The position numbers and the translations under genes are program-made. Shown here piece by piece: positions 31,933 to 39,311 of a stretch of 64,000 nt of DNA (within the stretch, counting starts at the first letter, position 1; the number at the start of each line of letters is the position of its first letter). This DNA comes from Caulobacter sp. Root1455 (GTDB lineage Bacteria; Pseudomonadota; Alphaproteobacteria; Caulobacterales; Caulobacteraceae). The stretch covers positions 1-64,000 of the forward strand of contig NZ_LMFQ01000026.1 in the NCBI RefSeq assembly GCF_001426905.1, read 5' to 3'. The notes beneath the pieces were generated by a model, which saw only the letters and a list, made by a program, of their open reading frames with translations, was not told where the DNA came from and made no database searches.

Positions 31933-32696
31933 TGAGCGCCATGACCAAGCTTCTCGCCCTCGCCGCGGCCGCCTTCGTCAGCGCCGCGCCCCTCGTCGCC
32001 CTAGCCGAACCGACCCACGTCATGGTTCGGGCCCAGGCTCTCGACGCCAAGTTCATCGGCGATCACATGGGCGGGGTCCGGATCAGGCTGAAGGACGCGC
32101 GAACCGGAGCGGTTCTGGCCGAAGGCCTGACCAAGGGCGGCACGGGCGACACCCAAAGGATCGTGCGCGCGCCTCGGGCGCGGGGCGACAGCGTGACAGA
32201 CACCGCGACCGCCGGCTTCGAGGCGGTCCTGGACCTGAAACGGCCGACCCTTGTGCGAGCCGAGGCCACGGGGCCGATGGGCAAGCCGGGAGCTTCGATC
32301 GTTGTGACGTCCAGTCTCTGGATCGTTCCGGGCCGCGACATCCTGGGCGACGGCTGGACCCTCACCCTGCCGGGGTTGGTCGTCGAACCGAGCGCGGCCA
32401 CGACATCGGACGGCGCGGTCGCCATCACGGCGAAAGTCGCCCCGATGTGCGGCTGCCCCATCGAGAAGGACGGCCTATGGGACGCGGCCAATTATCGTGT
32501 CGAGGCGCGACTGATGAAGGGGCGCGACCTTATCGCCAAGGCGCAGCTCACCTTCACGGGGCGAACCGGAGAGTACGCCGCGACCGTTCCGAAGGTCGCT
32601 CCGGGACGATACGCCCTGAGCGTGGTCGCGACGGACGCCAAGACCATCAATGCCGGTTTCGCCGAGCGGAAGATCACGCTGCGCGACCCGCGCTGA
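31932..32696 (+). CDS. Periplasmic protein in the persulfide operon, unknown family
   Basis: A 254-residue protein with a signal peptide (LALAAAAFVSAAPLVALAEP). The mature part is beta-rich with an Ig-like look (VRIRLKDARTGAVLAEGLTK; GEYAATVPKVAPGRYALSVV). One motif, VAPMCGCPIEKDGLWDAANY, has a Cys pair that could bind metal or react with sulfur. The ATG overlaps the stop of the dioxygenase gene by one base, so it is translated with it. I do not recognise the family. A periplasmic sulfur- or metal-handling role is suggested only by context. It converges on pstB. Confidence 0.65.
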   Translation: MSAMTKLLALAAAAFVSAAPLVALAEPTHVMVRAQALDAKFIGDHMGGVRIRLKDARTGAVLAEGLTKGGTGDTQRIVRAPRARGDSVTDTATAGFEAVLDLKRPTLVRAEATGPMGKPGASIVVTSSLWIVPGRDILGDGWTLTLPGLVVEPSAATTSDGAVAITAKVAPMCGCPIEKDGLWDAANYRVEARLMKGRDLIAKAQLTFTGRTGEYAATVPKVAPGRYALSVVATDAKTINAGFAERKITLRDPR

Positions 32697-32708
32697 CGCC
32701 CCGCGCCG

Positions 32709-33515
32709 CTAGCCGAACCGCCCGCTGATATAGTCCTGGGTCTGCTGGGCCTGGGGTTTCATGAACATGTCCGAAGTCGGGGTGAACTCGACCATTCGGC
32801 CCAGATACATGAAGCCGGTGTTGTCGGAGATGCGCGCCGCCTGGCCCAGATTGTGGGTGACGATGACGATGGTGAAGTCGCTTTTCAGCTCGCCGATCGT
32901 CTGTTCCAGCTTGGCGGTCGAGATCGGGTCAAGAGCCGAGGCCGGCTCGTCCAGCAGCAGGATTTCCGGTTCGACCGCGATGCCGCGCGCCACGCACAAC
33001 CGCTGCTGCTGACCGCCAGAAAGGCTGAGACCAGAAGCCTGCAGCTTGTCCTTGACCTCGTCCCACAAGGCCGCCCGGCGAAGGGCCTTCTCGACCACCT
33101 CGTCCATATCCTTGCGGCTCTTGCTCTCGTAGAGCCGCACGCCGAAGGCGACGTTGTCGTAAATCGACATCGGGAACGGGGTGGGTTTTTGGAACACCAT
33201 GCCGATGCGCGAGCGCAGCTTGGCGATGTCCTTGACCGCCAGCAGGTTCTCGCCCTCGTGGTCGATCGTTCCTGTCGCGCGCTGACCCGGATAGAGGTCG
33301 TACATCCGGTTGAAGGTGCGCAGCAGGGTGGACTTGCCGCAGCCCGACGGCCCGATCAGGGCGGTCACCTGATTGCGGACGATCGGCAGATCGACCCCGA
33401 ACAAGGCCTGGGTCTTGCCATAAAAGAAGTCGAGCCCCTTGGCCCGCAGAGCGACGCTTTCGCCGACCGGTTCAAGGATGTGGGGCAGAAACTCGGTGGA
33501 GACAGGCTTGGTCAT
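32709..33515 (-). CDS. pstB: Phosphate ABC transporter ATPase PstB
   Basis: A 268-residue ATPase: LDFFYGKTQALFGVDLPIVR, Walker A IGPSGCGKSTLLRTFNRMYD (the PstB-typical form), Q-loop FQKPTPFPMSIYDNVAFGVR, signature LSLSGGQQQRLCVARGIAVE and Walker B ILLLDEPASALDPIST. It powers high-affinity phosphate import through PstC/PstA. It overlaps pstA by 4 bases and ends the operon, 12 bases from the convergent persulfide-operon gene. The phoU and phoB genes that often follow pstB are absent here. Confidence 0.96.
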   Translation of the reverse strand: MTKPVSTEFLPHILEPVGESVALRAKGLDFFYGKTQALFGVDLPIVRNQVTALIGPSGCGKSTLLRTFNRMYDLYPGQRATGTIDHEGENLLAVKDIAKLRSRIGMVFQKPTPFPMSIYDNVAFGVRLYESKSRKDMDEVVEKALRRAALWDEVKDKLQASGLSLSGGQQQRLCVARGIAVEPEILLLDEPASALDPISTAKLEQTIGELKSDFTIVIVTHNLGQAARISDNTGFMYLGRMVEFTPTSDMFMKPQAQQTQDYISGRFG

Positions 33516-34360
33516 GGACGGGTGTTCCCCCGCGCGATGATCACGCGGCCGATGATGTTGATCGAAAGCACAGTGAGGGCGATGAGCAGCGCGCCGGCCC
33601 AGGCCAGGCCGCGCCAGTCGTCATAGGCGCTGAGCGCATATTGGAAGATCACCGCCGGCAGGCTAGCCGTCGGCTTGGTCAGGTCCAGGGCGAAGAACTG
33701 GTTGTTGAGGGCGGTGAAGAGCAGCGGCGCGGTCTCGCCGCTGATGCGGGCGAAGGCCAGCAGGCCGCCGGTCAACAGGCCGCCGCCGGCGCCGCGCCAG
33801 ACGATCTTGCGGATCGTCACCCAGCGCGCGGCCCCCAGGGCCACGCCGGCCTCGCGCAAGGCGTTGGGCTGCAGGCGCAGAATGTCCTCGGTGGTGCGGG
33901 TGACCACGGGCGCGGCGATCAAGGCCAGGGCCACCCCGCCGGCCAGGCCCGAGAAACCGTGGAAAGGCCGCACCACCAGCTCGTAGACGAACAGTCCCAC
34001 CAGGATAGAAGGCGCCGAGAGCAAGACGTCGTTGAGGAACCGCACCACGTGGCCATAGGCGCTGTCGCCGCCATATTCGGCCAACCAGGTGCCGGCCAGG
34101 ATCCCGACGATCAGGGCGATGACCATGGCCACGCCGCACATCATCGCCGAGCCGACGATGGCGTTGCGCAGGCCGCCGATCGACCCGGGCGCGGGGGTGT
34201 CCCGGGTGAAGATGTTCAGGTTGATCCCGCCGAAGCCCTGTTTGAGCAGCGACCACATGATCAGCCCAAGCGCCGACAGGGCCAGCAGGGTGGCCAGGGC
34301 GCAGAGCCCGACGAAGAGGGTGTTGGCGGCCTTGCGGCGGAAGCGTCGGTCGAAGGTCAT
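33512..34360 (-). CDS. pstA: Phosphate ABC transporter permease PstA
   Basis: A 282-residue permease with about six membrane helices (first: NTLFVGLCALATLLALSALG). Family marks are GSIGGLRNAIVGSAMMCGVAM, GTWLAEYGG, ILVGLFVYELVVRPFHGFSG and the ABC-coupling EAGVALGAARWVTIRKIVWR segment. With PstC it forms the inner-membrane pore. It starts 7 bases after the pstC stop and overlaps pstB, so the order is pstS-pstC-pstA-pstB. Length is typical. Confidence 0.95.
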   Translation of the reverse strand: MTFDRRFRRKAANTLFVGLCALATLLALSALGLIMWSLLKQGFGGINLNIFTRDTPAPGSIGGLRNAIVGSAMMCGVAMVIALIVGILAGTWLAEYGGDSAYGHVVRFLNDVLLSAPSILVGLFVYELVVRPFHGFSGLAGGVALALIAAPVVTRTTEDILRLQPNALREAGVALGAARWVTIRKIVWRGAGGGLLTGGLLAFARISGETAPLLFTALNNQFFALDLTKPTASLPAVIFQYALSAYDDWRGLAWAGALLIALTVLSINIIGRVIIARGNTRP

Positions 34361-34367
34361 GGCCGCC

Positions 34368-35330
34368 TCAATCCTGACGCTGGCGCAGCAGCAGCGCGCG
34401 CGCCACGGCCAGGACGCTGAAGGTGATGACGAACAGCACCAGGCCCAGGGCCGTCAGGGCGGCGGTGTGCATTTCGCCCGTCGCTTCGGTGAATTCGTTG
34501 GCGATGGTCGAGGCCAGGGTCGAGCCGCTGTCGAACAGCGATTGGGGCAGGCCGTGGGCGTTGCCGATGATGAAGGTCACGGCCATGGTCTCGCCCAGCG
34601 CCCGCCCCAGGCCCAGCATGATCACCCCGACCATGCCGCTGCGGACATAGGGGATGGTCACCGACCGGACGACTTCGAACGGCGTGCAGCCGATGCCGTA
34701 GGCGCTCTCGCGCACCTGGGCCGGCACGGTGAGAAAGAGCTCGCGAAACACCGCGGCCATGTAGGGCAGGATCATCACCGCCAGGATCAGGGAGGCGGTG
34801 AAGATGTTGGCGCCGTTGGGCACGCCGTAGAACACCTTCTCCCAGACCGAACCGGCCGGGATGTTCATCATCAGCGGCAGTTGGACGTGCAGCGCGAACC
34901 AGGGCGCCAGCACGAACAGGCCCCACATGCCGTAGACGATCGACGGAATGCCGGCCAAGAGCTCCACGGCGATCGCGATCGGCTGGGCCGCGCGTCTGGG
35001 GCAGAACTCGACCAGGAACACCGAGACGCCCAGGGCGATCGGCAGGGCCAGGATCAGGGCCAGGGCCGAGGTGATCAGGGTGCCGGCGATCGGTCCGGCC
35101 GCGCCATAGACCTCGGTGACCGGGTTCCAGGTGGTGTCGGTGAAGAAGCCCAGGCCGAACTTGTGCAGGGCCGGCCAACCGCCGATGGCCAGGGACACGA
35201 TGATGCCGCCAAGCGCCGCCAGCAGCAGGGTGGCGGCCGACAGACAGGCGAACTGGAAGATCGGGTCGAACCAGGCGCCCTTGGAGGCGGCCCTGGTCGG
35301 CCTTGGCGCGGTCAGGGGGATGTCGGCCAT
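34368..35330 (-). CDS. pstC: Phosphate ABC transporter permease PstC
   Basis: A 320-residue permease; the segment FACLSAATLLLAALGGIIVS starts the membrane part. PstC marks are KFGLGFFTDTTWNPVTEVYG, ALPIALGVSVFLVEFCPRRA, LLAGIPSIVYGMWGLFVLAP and the coupling region ESAYGIGCTPFEVVRSVTIP. It partners PstA. It starts 69 bases after pstS; the gap contains a stable hairpin that probably lowers its expression relative to pstS. Confidence 0.95.
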   Translation of the reverse strand: MADIPLTAPRPTRAASKGAWFDPIFQFACLSAATLLLAALGGIIVSLAIGGWPALHKFGLGFFTDTTWNPVTEVYGAAGPIAGTLITSALALILALPIALGVSVFLVEFCPRRAAQPIAIAVELLAGIPSIVYGMWGLFVLAPWFALHVQLPLMMNIPAGSVWEKVFYGVPNGANIFTASLILAVMILPYMAAVFRELFLTVPAQVRESAYGIGCTPFEVVRSVTIPYVRSGMVGVIMLGLGRALGETMAVTFIIGNAHGLPQSLFDSGSTLASTIANEFTEATGEMHTAALTALGLVLFVITFSVLAVARALLLRQRQD

Positions 35331-35350
35331 GGGTTCCGCTATAGGAAAAT

Positions 35351-35375
35351 GGGCGGGAGCACAGGTCTCCCGCCC
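35351..35375 (-). terminator. pstS-pstC intercistronic hairpin (attenuator)
   Basis: A 9-bp perfect stem, GGGCGGGAG / CTCCCGCCC, with a 7-base loop. On the minus strand it is followed by ATTTTCC. Placed between pstS and pstC, it could end part of the transcript or protect pstS mRNA, giving more binding protein than permease. Confidence 0.7.
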
Positions 35376-35399
35376 GGGCAGAAAGGTCGAGGTCGAAGC

Positions 35400-36440
35400 T
35401 TACTTGGAGACGTAGACGCTCTTGCCGTCGGGGCCCTTGATCATCGACACCCATTGCTTGCGCATCATGGTCTTCACCGAGGCGGGCATGGGCACGTAGT
35501 CCAGGGCGCCGGCCGCGCCGTCGCCGTTCTTGTAGGCCCAGTCGAAGAACTTCAGGACGTCGGCGCCTTGGGCGGCGTTGTCCTGCTTCTTGTAGACTAG
35601 GATGAAGGTCGCGCCGGTGATCGGCCAGGACTTGGCGCCCGGCTCGTCGAGCAGCAGCAGGTAGTTGCCCGGAGCCTTGGCCCAGTCGGCGCCGGCCGCG
35701 GCGGCCGCGAAGTTGGCGGCGGTCGGGGCCGGGAACTGGCCAGCCTTGTTCTGCACCAGGACGTAGGTGGCCTTGTTCTGCTTGGCGTAGGCGTATTCGA
35801 CATAGCCGATCGAGCCGATCGTCTGCTTGACGAAGGCCGAAACGCCATCATTGCCCTTGCCGCCCAGGCCCACCGGCCATTGCACGGAGTCGCTGGCGCC
35901 GACCTTCGACTGCCAGGCCGGGCTCTTCATCGACAGGTAGGAGGTGAACAGGAACGAGGTGCCCGAGCCGTCCGAACGGTGGACGACGGTGATGGGCAGG
36001 TTGGGCAGCTTGACGCCCTTGTTGGCGCCGACGATGCGCGGGTCGTTCCACTTGGTGATCGCGCCCATGTAGATGTCGGCCAGCACGGAACCGCTCAGGT
36101 GCAGTTGGCCAGGATTGACGCCCGGCAGATTGACCACCGGCACAACGCCGCCCATCACGGTGGGGAACTGCATCAGGCCGGCGCCGTCCAGCTCTTCAGG
36201 CTTCAACGGCTTGTCCGAGGCGCCGAAGGCCACGGTCTTGGCCTTGATCTGCTTGATGCCGCCGCCCGAACCGATGGCCTGATAGTTCAGGCCAACGCCC
36301 GTCTGGGCCTTATAGGTCTCGGCCCACTTGGCGTAGACCGGTGCGGGGAAGGTGGCGCCGGCGCCCGAAATGTCACCGGCTTGGGCGGCCGTGCCGGCCA
36401 GAAGGGCCACACCCAGGGCGGCCGCGAGCTTCTTCAACAT
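35400..36440 (-). CDS. pstS: Phosphate-binding periplasmic protein PstS
   Basis: A 346-residue binding protein with signal peptide (LAAALGVALLAGTAAQAGDI). PstS marks are DISGAGATFPAPVYAKWAET, GLNYQAIGSGGGIKQIKAKT, FGASDKPLKPEELDGAGLMQ, VHRSDGSGTSFLFTSYLSMK and IGSIGYVEYAYAKQNKATYV. The GAGAT and DGSGT segments bind phosphate. The start at 36440 has GAGGAGATGACGG just upstream. It heads pstSCAB, preceded by a Pho-box-like site (36501-36518) and one copy of a 15-bp palindrome (36522-36536). Confidence 0.97.
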   Translation of the reverse strand: MLKKLAAALGVALLAGTAAQAGDISGAGATFPAPVYAKWAETYKAQTGVGLNYQAIGSGGGIKQIKAKTVAFGASDKPLKPEELDGAGLMQFPTVMGGVVPVVNLPGVNPGQLHLSGSVLADIYMGAITKWNDPRIVGANKGVKLPNLPITVVHRSDGSGTSFLFTSYLSMKSPAWQSKVGASDSVQWPVGLGGKGNDGVSAFVKQTIGSIGYVEYAYAKQNKATYVLVQNKAGQFPAPTAANFAAAAAGADWAKAPGNYLLLLDEPGAKSWPITGATFILVYKKQDNAAQGADVLKFFDWAYKNGDGAAGALDYVPMPASVKTMMRKQWVSMIKGPDGKSVYVSK

Positions 36441-36500
36441 CCGTCATCTCCTCGGGCGCCAGCAGAAGGCCGCCCCCGAATTGGGACTTAGACGGAAAAT

Positions 36501-36518
36501 ATAACAGTGACATGACGG
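36501..36518 (-). promoter_or_regulatory. Pho box upstream of pstS
   Basis: On the minus strand CCGTCAT-GTCA-CTGTTAT, two 7-mers 11 bases apart, close to the alphaproteobacterial PhoB box (CTGTCAT-N4-CTGTCAT). It ends 61 bases before the pstS start. Confidence 0.75.
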
Positions 36519-36521
36519 TTC

Positions 36522-36536
36522 GTAAGTTGATCTTAC
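36522..36536. promoter_or_regulatory. 15-bp palindrome copy 1 (GTAAGTTGATCTTAC)
   Basis: One mismatch from GTAAGTTNAACTTAC, which recurs at 37448, 38576 and 39218. It lies between the lysR stop and the pstS Pho box. The T-N11-A spacing fits a LysR-type site. Confidence 0.65.
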
Positions 36537-36540
36537 AACA

Positions 36541-37434
36541 CTATTGCTCGTCGCGCGGCCCATGCCCCCGGGCCAGGGCCTGGCTGCGGCGCAGTTCCAG
36601 GCGCAGCCACATGACGAACCGCTCGGCCGCGTCGGCGGCCTCCGGCAAGGCCTGGACCCGCGCCGTCAGCCACTGGCCAGCCGAAACCTCGAAGCCCAGG
36701 GCCGCCAGCCGTCCCGAGGTCAGATAGGATTCGGCGGCGAACACATTGCTGAGCACGATGCCGCCGCCCTGGACGGCGGCGTCCAAGGCCATGGCCGCGT
36801 CATCCAGCAGGTGGGCGCGAGGCGGCTTGGCCCCCGGCGCCCAGCGCGCGGCCCACAGGCTCCAGCTGTCGGCCGCGTCGGCGATCAGGGGGGAGCGCAA
36901 CAGCGCCTTGGGCTGGGCCGTGGCCAGCTTGGCGGCCAACTCCGGCGCGCACAGCGGCAGATAGGACAACTCGCACAGCGCGCCCTTGACCGCCCTCGGG
37001 CTCCAGGCCAGAGCGATATCGGCGCCTTCGGCGGCCTCGCGCGTCGAGATCTGCACCTCGACGTCGGGAAGGGCCTCGTTGAGACGGCCGATCTTGCCGG
37101 CGAACCACAGCCGACCGAACACCACCGGCATGGCGATCGTCAGGGCGGCGTCGGCCCGCGGGCCGAGCACTTCGCGCATGGCCCGGCTCAGTGATTCCTG
37201 AGCTTCCGAATAGGTCTGGGCCAGACGCAGGGCGGCCGAGGACGGCTCCATGGCCCCGCCCTTGCGTTCGAACAGGCGCGTGCCGAGATCCAGTTCGAGG
37301 CGGCGGATCGATTGGCTGACCGCGCTGTGGGTGATCTGCAACTCCCGCGCCGCCGAGGTGAAGCTGCGGTGGCGCGAGGCGGCTTCGACGGCGCGCAAAG
37401 CTGTAAAGGGCGGCGGTCTGTCTGACATGGCCAT
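36541..37434 (-). CDS. LysR-type transcriptional regulator (GcvA-like) beside pstS
   Basis: A 297-residue LTTR. The N-terminal HTH is FTALRAVEAASRHRSFTSAA then REL-QITHSAVSQSIRRLELDL and GTRLFERKGGAMEPS; the effector-binding domain follows. It resembles GcvA-type regulators. It lies between a degenerate kinase gene (upstream, same strand) and pstS (downstream, same strand), and has a copy of the 15-bp palindrome 13 bases before its start. It is a natural candidate to bind that motif, as LTTRs use T-N11-A sites. The ligand is unknown. An ATG at 37428 is an alternative start. Confidence 0.88.
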   Translation of the reverse strand: MAMSDRPPPFTALRAVEAASRHRSFTSAARELQITHSAVSQSIRRLELDLGTRLFERKGGAMEPSSAALRLAQTYSEAQESLSRAMREVLGPRADAALTIAMPVVFGRLWFAGKIGRLNEALPDVEVQISTREAAEGADIALAWSPRAVKGALCELSYLPLCAPELAAKLATAQPKALLRSPLIADAADSWSLWAARWAPGAKPPRAHLLDDAAMALDAAVQGGGIVLSNVFAAESYLTSGRLAALGFEVSAGQWLTARVQALPEAADAAERFVMWLRLELRRSQALARGHGPRDEQ

Positions 37435-37447
37435 CGAGTCTAAACGA

Positions 37448-37462
37448 GGAAGTTGAACTTAC
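37448..37462. promoter_or_regulatory. 15-bp palindrome copy 2 (GGAAGTTGAACTTAC)
   Basis: One mismatch from GTAAGTTNAACTTAC. It lies in the 52-base gap between the kinase stop and the lysR start, so it could mediate autoregulation. Confidence 0.65.
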
Positions 37463-37486
37463 AATGACCCGAACCGAAACGGCGCC

Positions 37487-38479
37487 TCAATGCACGGTCG
37501 AGGGCGCCTCGCGCAGGCCGTGGGCGCCGCCTTCCAGCGGGAAGGTCAATTCGGAGACCCGGCCCTCCGCGGCGCTGCGCGAGCTGAACCGCCCCCGCAA
37601 TTGCTCGACCATGGCCTGGATCATGGCGGTGTCGCCGCCGATCACTTCGAGGGGATCGAGCGGCCGTTCGATTTCAGTGATCCGAAGCTTGCCCATGCCG
37701 CGGTCGCCGCGCAGGCTGATGCGCATCAGCCCCGGGTCCTCGGCGGCCAGGCGGACATTGAGGCATTCGAGCAAGACCAGGGCCACCGAGGTGGCCTGTT
37801 CGGTCGACAGCCACAGCCCGCCCCGCTCGAACTCGATGCGCACCGGCGGATGCTGCCGCGCCGACAGGGTGGCGTCGAGCAGTTGTCGGGCGAAAGCGTC
37901 GAAATCCAGCAACTCGCTAGGCTCCCCCGCGAAGCTGCGGTGGGTCTTGGAAATCAGCATCGTGCGGGCCGAGGCCTCCGCCAGCGCCCGGGCCACGGTC
38001 TTGTCGGGCTCGTCGCGCGCCTGAAGCTGCAGGATGGCGGCCACCAATTGCAGATGGTTGGTCACCCGTTCGTTCAGTTCGCCAAACAGCCCAGCATGGG
38101 CCTGGGCCAGGTCCTCGGCCTTAGCCTGGGCCACCTTGGTGGCGGCCACGGCGCGGGCCATGCCGGTGATGAAATAGATCGCCACCGCCGAGGTGGTGGC
38201 GAAGAACAGCAGCGAGGTCAGCGAATCCAGGTCCGACTTGATCTCGAATTCAGGCCGGGCGAAGCGGAAATAGCCGATCGCCGCCGACAGCACCGCGGCG
38301 ACCATGGCCGGCCGCGCGCCCAGGACATAGGCGCTGATCAGCACGATGGGATAAAAGACCGTGTAGGCGTGGTTGGCGCCGAAGACCGGGTCGAGCGCCC
38401 AACGCGCCGCGAACCCCGCGGCCACCAGGCCCAGGTTCGCCGCGTGGACGCCCAGGCGCCCCAACCGGTTCACACGCAA
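37487..38479 (-). CDS. Degenerate HisKA_2-type sensor kinase with DUF4118-like membrane domain
   Basis: A 330-residue protein. Residues 10-110 form a DUF4118-like four-helix membrane domain (FYPIVLISAYVLGARPAMVA; LFFATTSAVAIYFITGMARA). Then comes a HisKA_2-like helix, LFGELNERVTNHLQLVAAIL, and a GHKL-like region. The expected phosphoacceptor His (family E-x-x-H-RVKNxLQ) is Glu at residue 137. The N-box (LLECLNVRLAAED) and the DxGxG box (ITEIERPLDP) are also eroded. It is therefore likely a pseudokinase or ligand-sensing scaffold. It lies on the same strand before lysR and has a Pho-box-like site upstream. Confidence 0.75.
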   Translation of the reverse strand: MRVNRLGRLGVHAANLGLVAAGFAARWALDPVFGANHAYTVFYPIVLISAYVLGARPAMVAAVLSAAIGYFRFARPEFEIKSDLDSLTSLLFFATTSAVAIYFITGMARAVAATKVAQAKAEDLAQAHAGLFGELNERVTNHLQLVAAILQLQARDEPDKTVARALAEASARTMLISKTHRSFAGEPSELLDFDAFARQLLDATLSARQHPPVRIEFERGGLWLSTEQATSVALVLLECLNVRLAAEDPGLMRISLRGDRGMGKLRITEIERPLDPLEVIGGDTAMIQAMVEQLRGRFSSRSAAEGRVSELTFPLEGGAHGLREAPSTVH

Positions 38480-38524
38480 GATCTTGCTCCGACGGCTCAG
38501 CTCGGACGGCTTTACGACAACGGC

Positions 38525-38542
38525 GCGACGGTTTCATGACGG
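38525..38542 (-). promoter_or_regulatory. Pho-box-like site upstream of the degenerate kinase
   Basis: On the minus strand CCGTCAT-GAAA-CCGTCGC, two repeats 11 bases apart, 46 bases before the 38479 start. It matches the first half of the PhoB box well and the second partly. Confidence 0.5.
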
Positions 38543-38575
38543 TGGGGCGATGTCACGCGCCGCTCAAGAACCATT

Positions 38576-38590
38576 GTAAGTTAAACTTGA
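38576..38590. promoter_or_regulatory. 15-bp palindrome copy 3 (GTAAGTTAAACTTGA)
   Basis: Two mismatches from GTAAGTTNAACTTAC. It lies in the divergent region between the kinase and the recombinase-like gene, 31 bases before the latter's start. Confidence 0.55.
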
Positions 38591-38621
38591 CATACTCGGG
38601 CGTGACCTTCCACTTTCGGGC

Positions 38622-39221
38622 ATGCGTTTGGCCTATGTACAGCTTGGCGGCGGCTTCCCGACCCTGGAAACCCAGGTGTTGCGGATCATGCCGTTGCGCC
38701 CGGACGACTATGCGATCGAGGAAACGCCGACCGACGCGGCGCGCCGCCGGATCAGCGAACGCCTGGAGGCCTTGGGGCCGGGAGACCAGCTGTGCGTCTG
38801 GTCGCTCGACGCCTTCAACGGCCCGGCCAAGGACATGAGCGCGCTGATCGCCGGCCTGCTGGACCGCGGGGTGGTGGTCGAGACCTTCGACGACGAGGGC
38901 GAAAGGATTGAAATCGGCCAGTCGAAGGCCGAAAAGCTGCTGATGTCGTGGCTGGGCCAGGTGTTCGCCGGCTGCGAAGCCGCGCCCAAGCGGCGCACCG
39001 CGCCGTCCAATCTGGAAGTGTTGTCGGACGATGAAGTCGCCGAGATCCAGCGCCTGGCGCGCGCCGGACTGACCGCGCGCCGCATCGGCTTGATCTTCCG
39101 CCGCTCGCCCAAGTGCATCGAGGGCGTTCTGGACTCCGCCGGCCTTCGGGCCGGCGTCCAGGATCTGAACGCCACCGGCCGCGTCCCCCAGGCCACACCG
39201 TCGCGTTATGCACGACGTTAA
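38622..39221 (+). CDS. Catalytically dead serine-recombinase-like DNA-binding protein
   Basis: A 199-residue protein with the fold order of small resolvases. It has an N-terminal strand MRLAYVQLGGGFPTLETQ, a core LGPGDQLCVWSLDAFNGPAK then DMSALIAGLLDRGVVVETF, and a C-terminal Hin-like HTH LSDDEVAEIQRLARAGLTAR, RIGLIFRRSPKCIEG. In active resolvases the start reads YARVSTxxQ and the core LDRLGRS. Here the nucleophile Ser and the Arg residues are replaced (YVQLGGG; LDAFNGP). It therefore probably binds DNA without recombining it and may be a regulator. Two palindrome copies flank it, one overlapping its stop codon. Confidence 0.75.
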   Translation: MRLAYVQLGGGFPTLETQVLRIMPLRPDDYAIEETPTDAARRRISERLEALGPGDQLCVWSLDAFNGPAKDMSALIAGLLDRGVVVETFDDEGERIEIGQSKAEKLLMSWLGQVFAGCEAAPKRRTAPSNLEVLSDDEVAEIQRLARAGLTARRIGLIFRRSPKCIEGVLDSAGLRAGVQDLNATGRVPQATPSRYARR

Positions 39222-39232
39222 GTTCAACTTAC
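39218..39232. promoter_or_regulatory. 15-bp palindrome copy 4 (TTAAGTTCAACTTAC)
   Basis: One mismatch from GTAAGTTNAACTTAC. It overlaps the stop codon of the recombinase-like gene and lies 80 bases upstream of the porin start. A weaker fifth copy (39245-39259) overlaps the adjacent Pho box. Confidence 0.62.
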
Positions 39233-39238
39233 ATCGAA

Positions 39239-39256
39239 CTGTCATCAAGCTGAACT
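39239..39256 (+). promoter_or_regulatory. Pho-box-like site upstream of the porin gene
   Basis: CTGTCAT-CAAG-CTGAACT: the first 7-mer is a perfect PhoB half-site, the second partial. It ends 56 bases before the porin start, consistent with phosphate-starvation control. Confidence 0.6.
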
Positions 39257-39311
39257 AACACCCCCGTTCGACCACGCCCCAGCGAGGGGCGGGCAAACGA
39301 GGGGTTTTTCC

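Noticed and set aside
39245..39259. Fifth copy of the 15-bp palindrome
   Set aside because: Four mismatches and overlap with the Pho box make it too weak to list as a site of its own.
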